Below are positions 25,969-35,500 of a stretch of 64,000 nt of DNA, in pieces. The stretch is from Candidatus Denitrolinea symbiosum (GTDB lineage Bacteria > Chloroflexota > Anaerolineae > Anaerolineales > Villigracilaceae). Position numbers and translations under genes: made by a program. The DNA is taken from positions 186,001 through 250,000 of the forward strand of contig BLAA01000001.1 of NCBI GenBank assembly GCA_017312345.1, in the 5' to 3' direction. How positions within the stretch are numbered: position 1 is the first letter of the stretch; every line of letters starts with the position of its first letter. Under the pieces are notes generated by a model. The model did not search any database, had not been told where the DNA came from, and worked only from the letters and a program-made list of their open reading frames with translations.

Positions 25969-27258
25969 ATGAAAATTGCCGTTATCGGCGCGGGGTTTGG
26001 CGGACTGGCCGCCGCCTACGACCTGCGCAACGCGGGACATGAAGTGACCGTCTTCGAGTCGGCGGATTTCGTCGGCGGGCTTGCCAGCGGATTCAAAGAG
26101 CCGAATTGGGACTGGTCGGTCGAAAAGTTCTACCACCACTGGTTTCAGAGCGACGCTTCGATGCTCGGCCTCATCCGTGAACTGGGCTGGGAGAGTCAGG
26201 TCCGCTTCCCGCGCCCGTTGACGGTGATGTATCACGCGGGGAAGTTCTACCCGTTCGATTCGATTCTCAAAGCGCTGCTCTTCCCCGGACTCGGATTCGG
26301 CCTCGACAAAGTCCGCTTCGGATTCGTCGGCCTGTACCTGCGCCTCACCAACAACTGGCGCGCGCTGGAGAAGGTCACCGCGGACGCGTGGATGAACAAA
26401 TGGGCGGGGAGGCGCGTCTACGAGCAGATGTGGAAGCCGCTGCTGATCGGCAAGTTCGGGCCGTTCTATCGCGACGTCAACATGGCGTGGATGTGGGCGC
26501 GCATCAAAGCGCGGACGACGCGCCTCGGCACGTTCGAGGGCGGATTCCAGAAATTCGCAGATCTCTTTGCCGACAGGCTGCGCGCCTCGGGGGTGGAGAT
26601 CCGGCTGGGGACGGCTGTCAGGTCCATTAAGCGGAACGCGGACGGAGGTCTCGCGCTCGAGGCGGGGGGAGTCGAATCGTTCGACCGAGTCCTCGTCACC
26701 GCGTCCCCGCAATTGCTGGCGAAGATGTGTCCCGATCTGCCGCAGGAATATCTCAAAGGCTTGCTCGAGTTGAAATCCATGGGCGCGGTGGTGATGGCGC
26801 TGTCGCTGAAAGAGCAGTTGTCGAAGGACGGCTATTATTGGTTCAACCTGCCGAAAGAGGAGGGCTTCCCGTTTTTGGCGCTGGTGGAGCATACGAACTA
26901 CATCCCGCCCGAAAAATTCGGCGGCGATCACATCGTGTACGCGGGCGATTATCTCGAACAGGGACACGAGTATTTTTCGTTGAGCGAGGCGGAACTGCTC
27001 GAGCGCTTCCTGCCCGCTTTCCAGCGGATCAACCCCGCCTTCACGCGGGACTGGGTGAAGAAGGTCTGGCTGTTCAAGACGAACTACGCCCAGCCCGTGC
27101 CGCTGTTGAACCACTCGAAAAATATCCCCGCCATCGCGACGCCGATTGACGGCCTGTACTTCGCCTCAATGAGCCAGGTCTATCCGTGGGACCGCGGGAC
27201 GAACTTCGCGGTGGAGATCGGACGCCGCGCCGCGAAGATGATGCTGGAGACAAAATGA
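25969..27258 (+). CDS. FAD-dependent amine oxidase-like / UDP-galactopyranose-mutase-like oxidoreductase
   Basis: A 429-residue flavoprotein with the N-terminal dinucleotide motif IAVIGAGFGGLAAAYDL, then TVFESADFVGGLAS and a C-terminal FAD-closing segment (GLYFASMSQVYPWDRGTNFAVEIG). It belongs to the broad NAD(P)/FAD superfamily that includes protoporphyrinogen oxidase and phytoene desaturase; substrate unknown. Its stop overlaps the next ATG (ATGA at 27255-27258), so it is coupled to the phosphatase-like gene. A conserved pair suggests a shared pathway, possibly glycan or lipid processing (inference). Confidence 0.85.
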   Translation: MKIAVIGAGFGGLAAAYDLRNAGHEVTVFESADFVGGLASGFKEPNWDWSVEKFYHHWFQSDASMLGLIRELGWESQVRFPRPLTVMYHAGKFYPFDSILKALLFPGLGFGLDKVRFGFVGLYLRLTNNWRALEKVTADAWMNKWAGRRVYEQMWKPLLIGKFGPFYRDVNMAWMWARIKARTTRLGTFEGGFQKFADLFADRLRASGVEIRLGTAVRSIKRNADGGLALEAGGVESFDRVLVTASPQLLAKMCPDLPQEYLKGLLELKSMGAVVMALSLKEQLSKDGYYWFNLPKEEGFPFLALVEHTNYIPPEKFGGDHIVYAGDYLEQGHEYFSLSEAELLERFLPAFQRINPAFTRDWVKKVWLFKTNYAQPVPLLNHSKNIPAIATPIDGLYFASMSQVYPWDRGTNFAVEIGRRAAKMMLETK

Positions 27259-28442
27259 TTCTCGACAGCCGCTTTGTCAAGCCGCGCTACGACTCAGGCG
27301 GGTTCGCGGGAACCCCGAAACGCGTCCGCGGCCATTTCGCCTCGGGGAAGTACGACGCGGTGATCCTATTCTTCGTGGACGGACTCGGCTGGCGCTTCAT
27401 CGAGCGCTTCCAGGACGCGCCGTTCATCAAACGTCTCACCCGCGACGGGACTCTGGAAAAACTGACCTCGCAGTTCCCGTCCACCACCGCCGCGCACGTG
27501 ACCGCCATCCATACGGGACTGCCCGTCGGCGAGAGCGGCGTCCACGAGTGGTTCTACTACGAACCCCTGCTGGACCGCGTCATCGCGCCGCTGTTGTTCT
27601 CCTTCGCGGGCGACAAGGAGCGCGACACGCTCAAGTCACTGGTGGATTCGAAGAAACTTTATCCCAACAAAACCATCTACCAGGCGTTGAAAAAATTCGG
27701 CGTGGATTCGCACACCTTCGGGATCCGCGATTACACGCCCTCCACGTATTCCAATGTGGTCATGGACGGCGCGACGCTGGACGGATTCAAGACGCTGTCC
27801 GAAGCGCTCGTCAACCTGGGGCTGCTGTTGGAGAAACAGACCCGCCCCGTTTACGTTCATCTCTACTTCGATAAGATTGATGGCTTGTGCCACGAATACG
27901 GTCCCGCCGCCCCGCAGACCGAAGCCGAGATCGAGACCTTCCTGCTCATCATGGAGCATTACTTCACGCGCATCTTCGCGGGGAAAAAGCGCGTCCTGTT
28001 CATGATGACCGCCGATCACGGCGCCTCGGAAGTGGACCCGCGGACAACGGTCTTCCTCAACACGGACGCGCGTTTCGCGGGCGTCGAGCGCTTCTTCAAG
28101 ACGAACCGCAGCGGCGAACTGCTCGTCCCTGCCGGCTCCGCGCGGGACATGTTCCTCTACGTCAAAGACGACCTGCTCGACGAGGCCGAAGAATTCCTGC
28201 GCAGCCGCCTGGAAGGAAAGGCGGATGTCGTCAAAGTGAGCGAACTGATGGAGGGCGGATATTTCGGCCCGGTCATTTCCCCCGAATTCCGCGCCCGCGT
28301 CGGCAACCTGGTCATCCTTCCATATCGGGGCGAATCCGTCTGGTGGTACGTCCAGGACAAATTCGAGATGAAATATTACGGTCATCACGGCGGGCTGACC
28401 CCGCAGGAAATGGAAATCCCCCTCTTCACGTGCGAAGTTTAA
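27255..28442 (+). CDS. Alkaline phosphatase-superfamily phosphodiesterase
   Basis: A 395-residue protein with metal-site motifs of the type I phosphodiesterase/nucleotide pyrophosphatase group: VILFFVDGLGW (first Asp), QFPSTTAAHVTAIHTG (catalytic Thr), and TADHGASE (Asp-His of the second metal). No signal peptide, so it appears cytoplasmic, which is unusual for this family. ATG 27255 overlapping the upstream stop is the natural start; the longer frame runs inside the upstream gene. Substrate unknown. Confidence 0.87.
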   Translation: MILDSRFVKPRYDSGGFAGTPKRVRGHFASGKYDAVILFFVDGLGWRFIERFQDAPFIKRLTRDGTLEKLTSQFPSTTAAHVTAIHTGLPVGESGVHEWFYYEPLLDRVIAPLLFSFAGDKERDTLKSLVDSKKLYPNKTIYQALKKFGVDSHTFGIRDYTPSTYSNVVMDGATLDGFKTLSEALVNLGLLLEKQTRPVYVHLYFDKIDGLCHEYGPAAPQTEAEIETFLLIMEHYFTRIFAGKKRVLFMMTADHGASEVDPRTTVFLNTDARFAGVERFFKTNRSGELLVPAGSARDMFLYVKDDLLDEAEEFLRSRLEGKADVVKVSELMEGGYFGPVISPEFRARVGNLVILPYRGESVWWYVQDKFEMKYYGHHGGLTPQEMEIPLFTCEV

Positions 28443-28478
28443 AACGCAGGCGCGGCGGCCTCTGCTATAATCTTTAAC

Positions 28479-29468
28479 ATGTTCCTCATCACGGGCGGGA
28501 CGGGATTCGTCGGACGCGCCCTGCTTCGACACATGTTCGAGGCGGGACTCCCCCTGCGCGTCCTCGTCCGCCCCTCGCCGCGCACCCCGCGACTCCCGAC
28601 CGGCGTCCCGCTCGAGGCGGCGGTCGCCAGCCTCGGCGATCCGCGCGGACTGCGCGCCGCCCTCGGCGGCGTGGACAGCCTCATCCACCTCGCCAGCGCC
28701 GAGAGCTACGGCAACCGCGGCGACCTGTTCGCCACTGACATCGAAGGCACGCGCAACCTGGCCGAGGCCGCCGCCGACGCGGGCGTGAAACGCTTCCTCT
28801 ACGTCAGCCATCTCGGCGCGGACCGCATGTCGGCATTCGCGGTCCAAAAGGCCAAAGGCATCGCCGAGGAACACATCCGCCGCTCCGGCGTCCCGTATAC
28901 GATCCTGCGGTCGTCCATCGTCTTCGGGCCGGAAGACCGCTTCACGGTCCCGTTGACGCGGCTCCTGCGCGCCGCGCCCGGCCTGTTCCCCCTCCCCGGC
29001 GGCGGACGCGCGGTCATCCAGCCGCTGTGGATCGAGGACCTCGTCACCTGCATCCTGTGGGCGTTCGAAAATCCCGAAATGGAAAACCAGACTTACGAGA
29101 TCGGCGGGAGCGAATATTTTTCCCTCCGCCAGGCGGTGGAGACGCTCATGGAGGTCAACCAGCGCCGGCGGATCGTCGTCCCGCTTTCGATGCCCATCAT
29201 GCGCGCGCTGCTCATCCTGCTCGACGCCATGTTTCCCGCCTTCCCGTTTTCGTCCTACACGCTGGATTACTTTTCCCTCAATCGCACCTGCCCCGTGGAC
29301 AACCTGACGCGCGTCTTCGGCTTGATGCCCGCCCGCTTCACCTACCGACTCGAATACCTGCGCCGCGTCCCGTGGACACAGCGTCTCTCGCGCTGGACTT
29401 CCGCACAGTCCAAAAAATACGCCGAGAAACTGCGCGAACGCTTCCCCTCGCTGCGACCGCCGGAGTAG
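28479..29468 (+). CDS. NAD(P)-binding SDR protein, NmrA/NDUFA9-like
   Basis: An atypical extended short-chain dehydrogenase of 329 residues. It starts with the Rossmann motif FLITGGTGFVGRALLRHM, has HLASAES and a YVSHLGADRMSAFAVQKAKG region in place of the canonical YxxxK site, so catalysis is doubtful and an NAD(P)-sensing or ubiquinone-related role, as in NDUFA9-like proteins, is possible. TATAAT ends seven bases before the ATG with no ribosome site, indicating a leaderless transcript. Confidence 0.85.
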   Translation: MFLITGGTGFVGRALLRHMFEAGLPLRVLVRPSPRTPRLPTGVPLEAAVASLGDPRGLRAALGGVDSLIHLASAESYGNRGDLFATDIEGTRNLAEAAADAGVKRFLYVSHLGADRMSAFAVQKAKGIAEEHIRRSGVPYTILRSSIVFGPEDRFTVPLTRLLRAAPGLFPLPGGGRAVIQPLWIEDLVTCILWAFENPEMENQTYEIGGSEYFSLRQAVETLMEVNQRRRIVVPLSMPIMRALLILLDAMFPAFPFSSYTLDYFSLNRTCPVDNLTRVFGLMPARFTYRLEYLRRVPWTQRLSRWTSAQSKKYAEKLRERFPSLRPPE

Positions 29469-29510
29469 GCGAAATCGGCGCTTTTCCATAGTTGCCCTCT
29501 GATTCCAACA

Positions 29511-30368
29511 ATGACCGTCCGCCTCCTCGAAACCCCCGATGAAATGGCCGCCATCGAAGAACTTCAGCGACAGGTCTGGCCCGGCAGCGAGACCGAGGTC
29601 GTCCCCGCGCATTTGCTCATCGCCGCCGTCCACAACGGCGGGCTCGTCCTCGGCGCGTTCGAGGGAGAGAAAATGGTCGGCTTCCTCTTCGGCTTTCCCG
29701 GTTTCGAGTCCCTGCCCGACGGCCCGCGCGCCAAACACTGCTCGCACATGCTCGGCGTCCTCGAGTCGCATCGCGACTCCGGCCTCGGCTTCGCGCTCAA
29801 ACGCGCCCAGTGGCAGATGACGCGTCACCAGGGACTCGACCACGTCACGTGGACGTACGACCCGCTCCTCAGCCGCAACGCCCATCTCAACATCGCCAAA
29901 CTCGGCGCGGTCTGCAACACTTACTTGCGCTCGCAATACGGCGACATGCGCGACGGCCTCAACGCCGGACTCCCCTCCGACCGCTTCCATGTGGATTGGT
30001 GGATTCGCACTCGCCGCGTCGAACGCCGCCTCGGCAAACGGTCACGCGGGACCCTCGGCCTGCTCCACTTTCAACAGGCGGAGACCCAGCCTCTTCACGT
30101 CCCCATCGCCCGCGCCGACGGATTCCTTCAGCCGCCCGAACATTTCTCCCACCCCGACGGACGCCTCGCCCTCGTCGAAATTCCGTTCGACTTCATGGCG
30201 CTCAAATCCGCCGACCTCGCCCTCGCCCGCGACTGGCGCTTCTTCACCCGCGAACTCTTCGAGACCTGCTTCGGCGCAGGTTACCTCGTCACCGACTTTG
30301 TCCTCGACCGCGGCCAGAGCTTCTACGTCCTCGCCGACGGCGAATCCACGCTGGGAAACGTACTTTGA
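29511..30368 (+). CDS. GNAT-like acetyltransferase, COG3375 type
   Basis: A 285-residue protein. The acetyltransferase core includes VLGAFEGEKMVGFLFGFPG and SHMLGVLESHRDSGLGFALK, the latter being the acetyl-CoA loop, followed by VTWTYDPLLSRNAHLNIAKLG, which is diagnostic of the uncharacterised COG3375 group. The substrate is not known. It is followed at 2 bases by a second GNAT gene, so the two are cotranscribed. Confidence 0.85.
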   Translation: MTVRLLETPDEMAAIEELQRQVWPGSETEVVPAHLLIAAVHNGGLVLGAFEGEKMVGFLFGFPGFESLPDGPRAKHCSHMLGVLESHRDSGLGFALKRAQWQMTRHQGLDHVTWTYDPLLSRNAHLNIAKLGAVCNTYLRSQYGDMRDGLNAGLPSDRFHVDWWIRTRRVERRLGKRSRGTLGLLHFQQAETQPLHVPIARADGFLQPPEHFSHPDGRLALVEIPFDFMALKSADLALARDWRFFTRELFETCFGAGYLVTDFVLDRGQSFYVLADGESTLGNVL

Positions 30369-30370
30369 CC

Positions 30371-31120
30371 ATGCCGCCCGCCCTCTCCAACCGCTGGGCT
30401 GTCGAGGCCCTCATCCAAAGTCACAACCACGTCTATCGGACGGCGTATCGTACCCGCCACGAAGACTTGGACGGCGTGAGCGTCTCGTATTACAAGAACC
30501 GCGTCCCCGGCATTCCCTTCCAATTGGAATTCATGGCCGTGGAACAGGATCCGGTCGTCGTGGCGGGACGCGTCAACTCCTATCCCAAAAAGCCGGGCGA
30601 GGCGTATATCCTCGATGTGTTCCACGAAAGACCCGCCGAACCCGAATTGAAACTCCAATACGAGGGACTCGGCTACGAGTTCATCGAGACCACCCTGCTG
30701 CTGGGACTGTCTCTCCCCGTCAAAACGCCGCGCGGCTGGACGCACGTCCACAAGATCGCCTCCGCCGAGGAGATCGAGTTCGTCAATCAGGGATTGGCCG
30801 CGGGCGGGGAGCGCATCCCGCCGCAGGTTTGGGGCGACGCGCAGATCGTCAACTTCTACGCCCAACTCGAACACCGCGCCGTCGGCTGGGCGCAACTTGT
30901 CACGGCTAGCGAGGGAGTCGGCTGTCTCAACCAGTTATACACGCTGCCCATTTATCGTCAGCGCGGCATCGGGACGCGGATGCTGCGCCGCGTCCACCAG
31001 GAAGCCAATCACCTCGGCCTGCGCCGCATGATCCTGCTCGCCTCTGAAATGGGGATGGGACTCTTTCGCCGCGCGGGGTACGTCCCGTTGGCGTATCTTT
31101 CCGTGTTCAAACCCCGCTGA
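30371..31120 (+). CDS. GNAT-family N-acetyltransferase
   Basis: A 249-residue protein whose C-terminal part has the acetyl-CoA motif LYTLPIYRQRGIGTRMLRRV and the terminal GLRRMILLASEMGMGLFRRAGYV segment of GNAT enzymes. The N-terminal 130 residues are less typical. It starts 2 bases after the upstream acetyltransferase gene and ends at a strong terminator, making a two-gene unit. Substrate unknown. Confidence 0.85.
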   Translation: MPPALSNRWAVEALIQSHNHVYRTAYRTRHEDLDGVSVSYYKNRVPGIPFQLEFMAVEQDPVVVAGRVNSYPKKPGEAYILDVFHERPAEPELKLQYEGLGYEFIETTLLLGLSLPVKTPRGWTHVHKIASAEEIEFVNQGLAAGGERIPPQVWGDAQIVNFYAQLEHRAVGWAQLVTASEGVGCLNQLYTLPIYRQRGIGTRMLRRVHQEANHLGLRRMILLASEMGMGLFRRAGYVPLAYLSVFKPR

Positions 31121-31121
31121 A

Positions 31122-31153
31122 CAAAGAGACGGCTCAAAGGAGCCGTCTCTTTG
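31122..31153. terminator. Bidirectional terminator
   Basis: Thirteen-bp stem CAAAGAGACGGCT/AGCCGTCTCTTTG between convergent genes. Confidence 0.9.
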
Positions 31154-31185
31154 CGTTGGATGAAATGTGGCGGAAACGCCGAGGT

Positions 31186-31923
31186 TCACCTCCGGGTGGA
31201 AGTCTGTTCGCCGAGGCCGCGGGCCGTCATCCCAACAGGATGGTAGGTCGGCTCGGCGCTCGCGGGAGTCCGCAGGTTGGCGGGAGCCGCAGGGACAGGC
31301 CGCGGCGCGGGGCGAATATACGTCGGGACGGGGCGCGGCGCGGGACGCGGCTGGGGCCGCGGCTCCTCAACCGGCGCGGCCGGCCGACTGTAGGAACGAT
31401 ACGATTGACGCGCGTCCGCCGAGGAGAACAGGCGGTCGCCCGCGATGGAGAACGTCCCGATGATGAGGACGCGAATCAGCCAGACCATCGCGGCGACGAA
31501 GATCGGAACGCCGCGCGTGACTGTGGCGGCCCCAAGCAGGGCGGAGCCGGCAGTCTGGTGGTTGGCGACCGCCACCGACACGCCCCACCACGTCAATACG
31601 GCGTTGAAGGCCGCGGCCAGAAGCCATGCGCCGAAGAGATACCAGACCTCGGCCGGCTCGTTGCGTCCCTGTTCGGGGGTGAAGATGCGGGCGATGCCGG
31701 CGAAGTCCATCCCGCAGAAGGCCAGCGCGAGGATGGTGGACCAGCGCATATCGGCGAACGTGATGTTCCCCAGCATATCCTGCAAGGCGAATTGGGTGGT
31801 GCTAAAATTGAATATCTCGAAGGAGAGCAATGCCGCCGCGAGGATCAGGGCAAAAACGGCGCCGCGTTTCAGGGAGACGTTTCTGAGCAGGGGCGTCAAT
31901 TCCAATTTGAGGCTACGGTTCAT
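31186..31923 (-). CDS. Four-helix membrane protein with Pro-rich tail, SOS-box promoter
   Basis: A 245-residue protein with four hydrophobic helices (about 22-40, 55-75, 95-118 and 135-160) and a cytoplasmic Pro/Arg-rich tail of about 75 residues (for example PRPQPRPAPRPVPTYIRPAP). Start ATG 31923 has an AAAGGAG box. The promoter upstream contains a GAAC-N4-GTTC LexA-type box between -35 and -10, so the gene is probably induced by DNA damage. I do not recognise the family; an SOS-controlled membrane protein may be a division inhibitor or stress factor, which is inference. Confidence 0.75.
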   Translation of the reverse strand: MNRSLKLELTPLLRNVSLKRGAVFALILAAALLSFEIFNFSTTQFALQDMLGNITFADMRWSTILALAFCGMDFAGIARIFTPEQGRNEPAEVWYLFGAWLLAAAFNAVLTWWGVSVAVANHQTAGSALLGAATVTRGVPIFVAAMVWLIRVLIIGTFSIAGDRLFSSADARQSYRSYSRPAAPVEEPRPQPRPAPRPVPTYIRPAPRPVPAAPANLRTPASAEPTYHPVGMTARGLGEQTSTRR

Positions 31924-31969
31924 GGGAAACTCCTTTGGGGCAATCCTGCCAAAGAGGGACGATGTCAAC

Positions 31970-31998
31970 AGTATAGAACGAATGTTCTAATTTGTCAA
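31970..31998 (-). promoter_or_regulatory. Promoter with LexA/SOS box in the spacer
   Basis: On the minus strand TTGACA (31993-31998) and TATACT (31970-31975) are 17 bases apart. GAACGAATGTTC (31976-31987) occupies the spacer next to the -10 and matches the Gram-positive-type SOS box GAAC-N4-GTTC. Confidence 0.8.
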
Positions 31999-32035
31999 TG
32001 ATTCTTTTTGACTTTAATTTGCTCCCGTTTCTTTG

Positions 32036-32064
32036 TTGACAGCCCCTCCGCGCAAATGTAGAAT
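32036..32064 (+). promoter_or_regulatory. Promoter of mscL
   Basis: TTGACA (32036-32041), 17-base spacer, TAGAAT (32059-32064); the ATG follows 30 bases later with a TAAGGAG ribosome site. Confidence 0.85.
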
Positions 32065-32094
32065 ACGTTCATTCCATTCATAAGGAGAAAGATC

Positions 32095-32481
32095 ATGCTC
32101 AAAGAGTTCAAGGAATTTATCATGCGCGGCAACGTGCTGGACCTGGCCGTGGCGGTCATCATCGGCGGCGCGTTCGGGAAGATCGTCGCCTCGCTGGTCA
32201 ATGACGTGATCATGCCGTTCATCGGCATCCTGATGGGCGGGATCAGTTTCACCAGTCTCGAAGCGAAGGTGGGGACGGCCGTGATCCAGTATGGCGTGTT
32301 CATCCAATCCATCGTGGATTTTCTCCTCGTGGCGTTTGTGGTGTTCCTCATCGTCAAGGCCGCCAACTCGCTGAGGAAGCCCGCGCCTGCCGCCGAGCCG
32401 ACCACCAAGGAATGTCCGCGCTGCTTCTCGACCATCCACCTCAAAGCCACGCGCTGCCCGAACTGCACTTCGGAACTCTAA
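32095..32481 (+). CDS. mscL: Large-conductance mechanosensitive channel MscL
   Basis: Pressure-relief channel of the cytoplasmic membrane. The 128-residue protein begins with the conserved helix [21 protein letters not shown], with the pore-lining glycines, and has the second helix [16 protein letters not shown]. The usual C-terminal helical bundle is replaced or extended by a zinc ribbon ([18 protein letters not shown]), seen in some lineages. The promoter is strong, and the next gene after a terminator is the helicase. Confidence 0.96.
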   Translation: MLKEFKEFIMRGNVLDLAVAVIIGGAFGKIVASLVNDVIMPFIGILMGGISFTSLEAKVGTAVIQYGVFIQSIVDFLLVAFVVFLIVKAANSLRKPAPAAEPTTKECPRCFSTIHLKATRCPNCTSEL

Positions 32482-32499
32482 TTGTTGGATGATTGGCGA

Positions 32500-32551
32500 G
32501 TAGAGAGCAGCCTCGCAGACTGCTCTCTACTCTCTTTTCTCTACTCTCTTT
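32500..32551 (+). terminator. mscL terminator merged with a CTCTCTAC word array
   Basis: Eleven-bp stem GTAGAGAGCAG/CTGCTCTCTAC (32500-32530) followed by repeated CTCTACTCTCT words up to the helicase start codon. Confidence 0.75.
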
Positions 32552-32554
32552 ATC

Positions 32555-35500
32555 ATGGATTTCCTCGACAAACTCAACGCCCAACAACGCAAAGCAGTGA
32601 CGGCTGGACGCGGCCCCGTCCTCGTCCTGGCGGGACCTGGCTCGGGCAAGACGCGCGTCCTCACCCAGCGCGTCGCCTGGCTGATCGCGTCGGAGGGAGT
32701 CCGTCCCTACCAGATCCTGGCGGTGACGTTCACCAACAAAGCCGCGCGCGAGATGGAGTCCCGCGTCCAATCCTTGCTCGGCGAGGACGCCACACAAGGG
32801 ATGATGCTGGGAACCTTCCACGCCATCTGCGCGCGCCTGCTGCGGCGCGAGGCTGAGCTCCTGCCTGTGGAGAGCAACTTCGTCATCTTCGACGCCGACG
32901 ACCAGGAGCGGATCGTCAAAAGCATCATCAAAGAATTTAACCTCGACGACAAACGCTTCCGCCCCGCGTCCGTCCACGCTTCGATCTCGAAGGCGAAGAA
33001 TGATTTGATCGGCGCGGACGATTACCCGATCACGAATTACCGCGACGAAGTCGTCAAGCGCATCTTCGTCGAATATCAAAAACGCCTCGTCGCCAGCAAC
33101 GCGGTGGACTTCGACGACCTGCTCGTCTACACCGCGCGCCTGCTGGAGGACAATCCGTCCGTGCGAGAGAAATACGCGCGGCGATTCGTCCACGTGTTGG
33201 TGGACGAATTCCAAGATACGAACCTCGCGCAATATACATTGGTCAAGCATCTCTCGTCCGCGCATAAAAATATTTTTTGCGTTGGCGATCCCGATCAGTG
33301 TTTTCCTGTTGGCACGGAAATACAAACACCAAGCGGAAAAAAGCAAATTGAAAAACTCAAGGTAGGCGATCTTGTTACCGCCGCAAGCGGACGAGGTTCC
33401 ACCCTGCCTTCTCGGATTGCGCATATTGGAAAACGTCCTTATAACGGCGATTTAGTAAAAATAACAACTCGGCAGGGATTCACGTTCCAATCTACGCCGA
33501 ATCATGTTGTTTTTGCCAGACTTGGTCTAGAACCAGGCTTACATTACGTATATTTGATGTATCGACGAGATAAGGGCTATCGTATTGGTATCGCTTCGCA
33601 CGCTCGTAGCGATGGCGCAAATCCCAATCTGCAAATTGGGTTACGCGTTCGCAGCAACCAAGAAAACGCAGACAAAATCTGGGTGTTGAAAGTTTGCACG
33701 ACAAGGGATGAAGCCCATTATTGGGAATCATATTTCTCTTTTTCGTATGGCATTCCCACAACTGTTTTCCATGTGCGTGGACGACGAATGCGAATGTCGC
33801 AGGAACACATAGACGAGTTGTATAAAAACATAGACACGGTCGCAAACGCAGAAGCGCTATTAACCGATCTTGATATGGATAGTCAATATCCCCATTACAT
33901 TCCACAAGGAACGTACCGAAACATCGTTAATATTCGCTATTTTGGCGATGGACGGAAAACCAAAGAATCCCCCTGGCACGCACACCGTGTTGACTTATGG
34001 AGTAGCAAACTTGAGTTAGCTGACAAACTTGAATCTCGCGGTTATAACCCTCGCATCCGAAGCAAGAACAATTGGCGTGTCGGAATAAACCGACTGCAAT
34101 ATGACGATATTCAAGAAGAAGCGTCTAAACTTAGCAAGGCAATTGGCGGCGCTGAAATTGTCGTCGGCGCGTTTTTAACAGACAAGGGCAACTCGCCGCT
34201 TTCACAACGCTTCAATCTCATGCCTGCCAGCCATTTACATCCTTCAATGATTGTTGCTGTGGAAGTCAACGGGCAAATCGTGGAAGATGAAATTGTGGAA
34301 ATCAAACGCGTTCCATATCGCGGCGCAGTCTACGATTTCGAAGTCGAAAACCTCCATAACTATATCGTGGGTGGGATCGTCGTTCACAACTCCATCTATC
34401 GCTGGCGCGGCGCGGACTGGCGCAACGTCCAACGATTCGAAGCGGACTTCCCCGACGCGCAGGTGATTCTCCTGGAGCAAAACTATCGCTCGCGGCAAAA
34501 CATCCTCGACGCGGCCATGTCGGTCATTGACCGCGCCCAGCATCGCCGCAAGAAAAAACTCCACACCGAGCGCGGCGCGGGCGAGAAGATCTTCTTCTAC
34601 GAAGCGCCCGACGATTACGCCGAAGCCTCCTTCGTCGTGGACACCATCGCCCAACTCGTCGCGTCGAAGCAACTCGAGCCAGGCGACTGCGCGGTAATGT
34701 ATCGCACCAACGCCATGTCCCGCCTGCTGGAGGAAGCCTTCCTCGCCGCGCGCCTGCCCTATCGCCTCGTCGGCGCGCAGCGCTTCTACGGACGCCGCGA
34801 AGTGAAGGACATCGTCTCCTTCCTGCGCCTCGTCCACAACCCCGCCGACGAAGCCAGCCTCGACCGCGTCATCAACGTGCCGAAGCGCGGCATCGGCGAC
34901 AAGGCGCTGTCCACCCTCCACATGACGGCGCGGCAGGCGAACCTTTCCGCGGGGACCGTCCTGCTCGACCTGGCGCGCGGCTCGGCCTCCCCGTTCTGGG
35001 ATCAGTTTACGGGACGCGCCGCGCTTCCCCTCGCGGACTTCGGCGCGACTCTCGCCAACTGGAAAGCGGCCGCGCCCGCCCTCACCGTCCCCGAGCTCTT
35101 TGACCGCATCGTCAACGACCTCAACTACAAAGACTACATTGACGATCAAAGCGAAGAGGGCAAAGACCGCTGGGAAAACGTGCAGGAACTCAAACGCCTC
35201 GCGAACGAATACGCCACGCGCACGCTCGAAGAGTTCCTCGAAAACATCGCGCTCGTCTCCGACCAGGACACCATCGCGGACGGCAACGTCCCCACGCTGC
35301 TCACCCTCCACGCCGCCAAGGGACTGGAATTCGGCGCGGTCTTCATCGTCGGTCTCGACGACGGCATCCTGCCGCACAGCCGCTCGTTCGACGAACCCGA
35401 AGCGATGGAGGAGGAACGCCGCCTCTTCTACGTCGGCATCACGCGCGCCAAAGACAGACTATACCTGCTCCGCGCCGTCCAACGCGGCGGACGCGGCTAC

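Noticed and set aside
27636..29990. A 784-codon minus-strand open frame, and similar long frames at 24445-25812, 37882-40431 and 59271-60989
   Set aside because: All lie antisense to clear genes (phosphatase, ABC exporter, MFS/nucleotidyltransferase/aminotransferase, MttB) and show no motifs.
33492..33905. A 137-codon frame antisense to the intein
   Set aside because: No ribosome site or motif, and it overlaps fully with the well-supported intein coding sequence.
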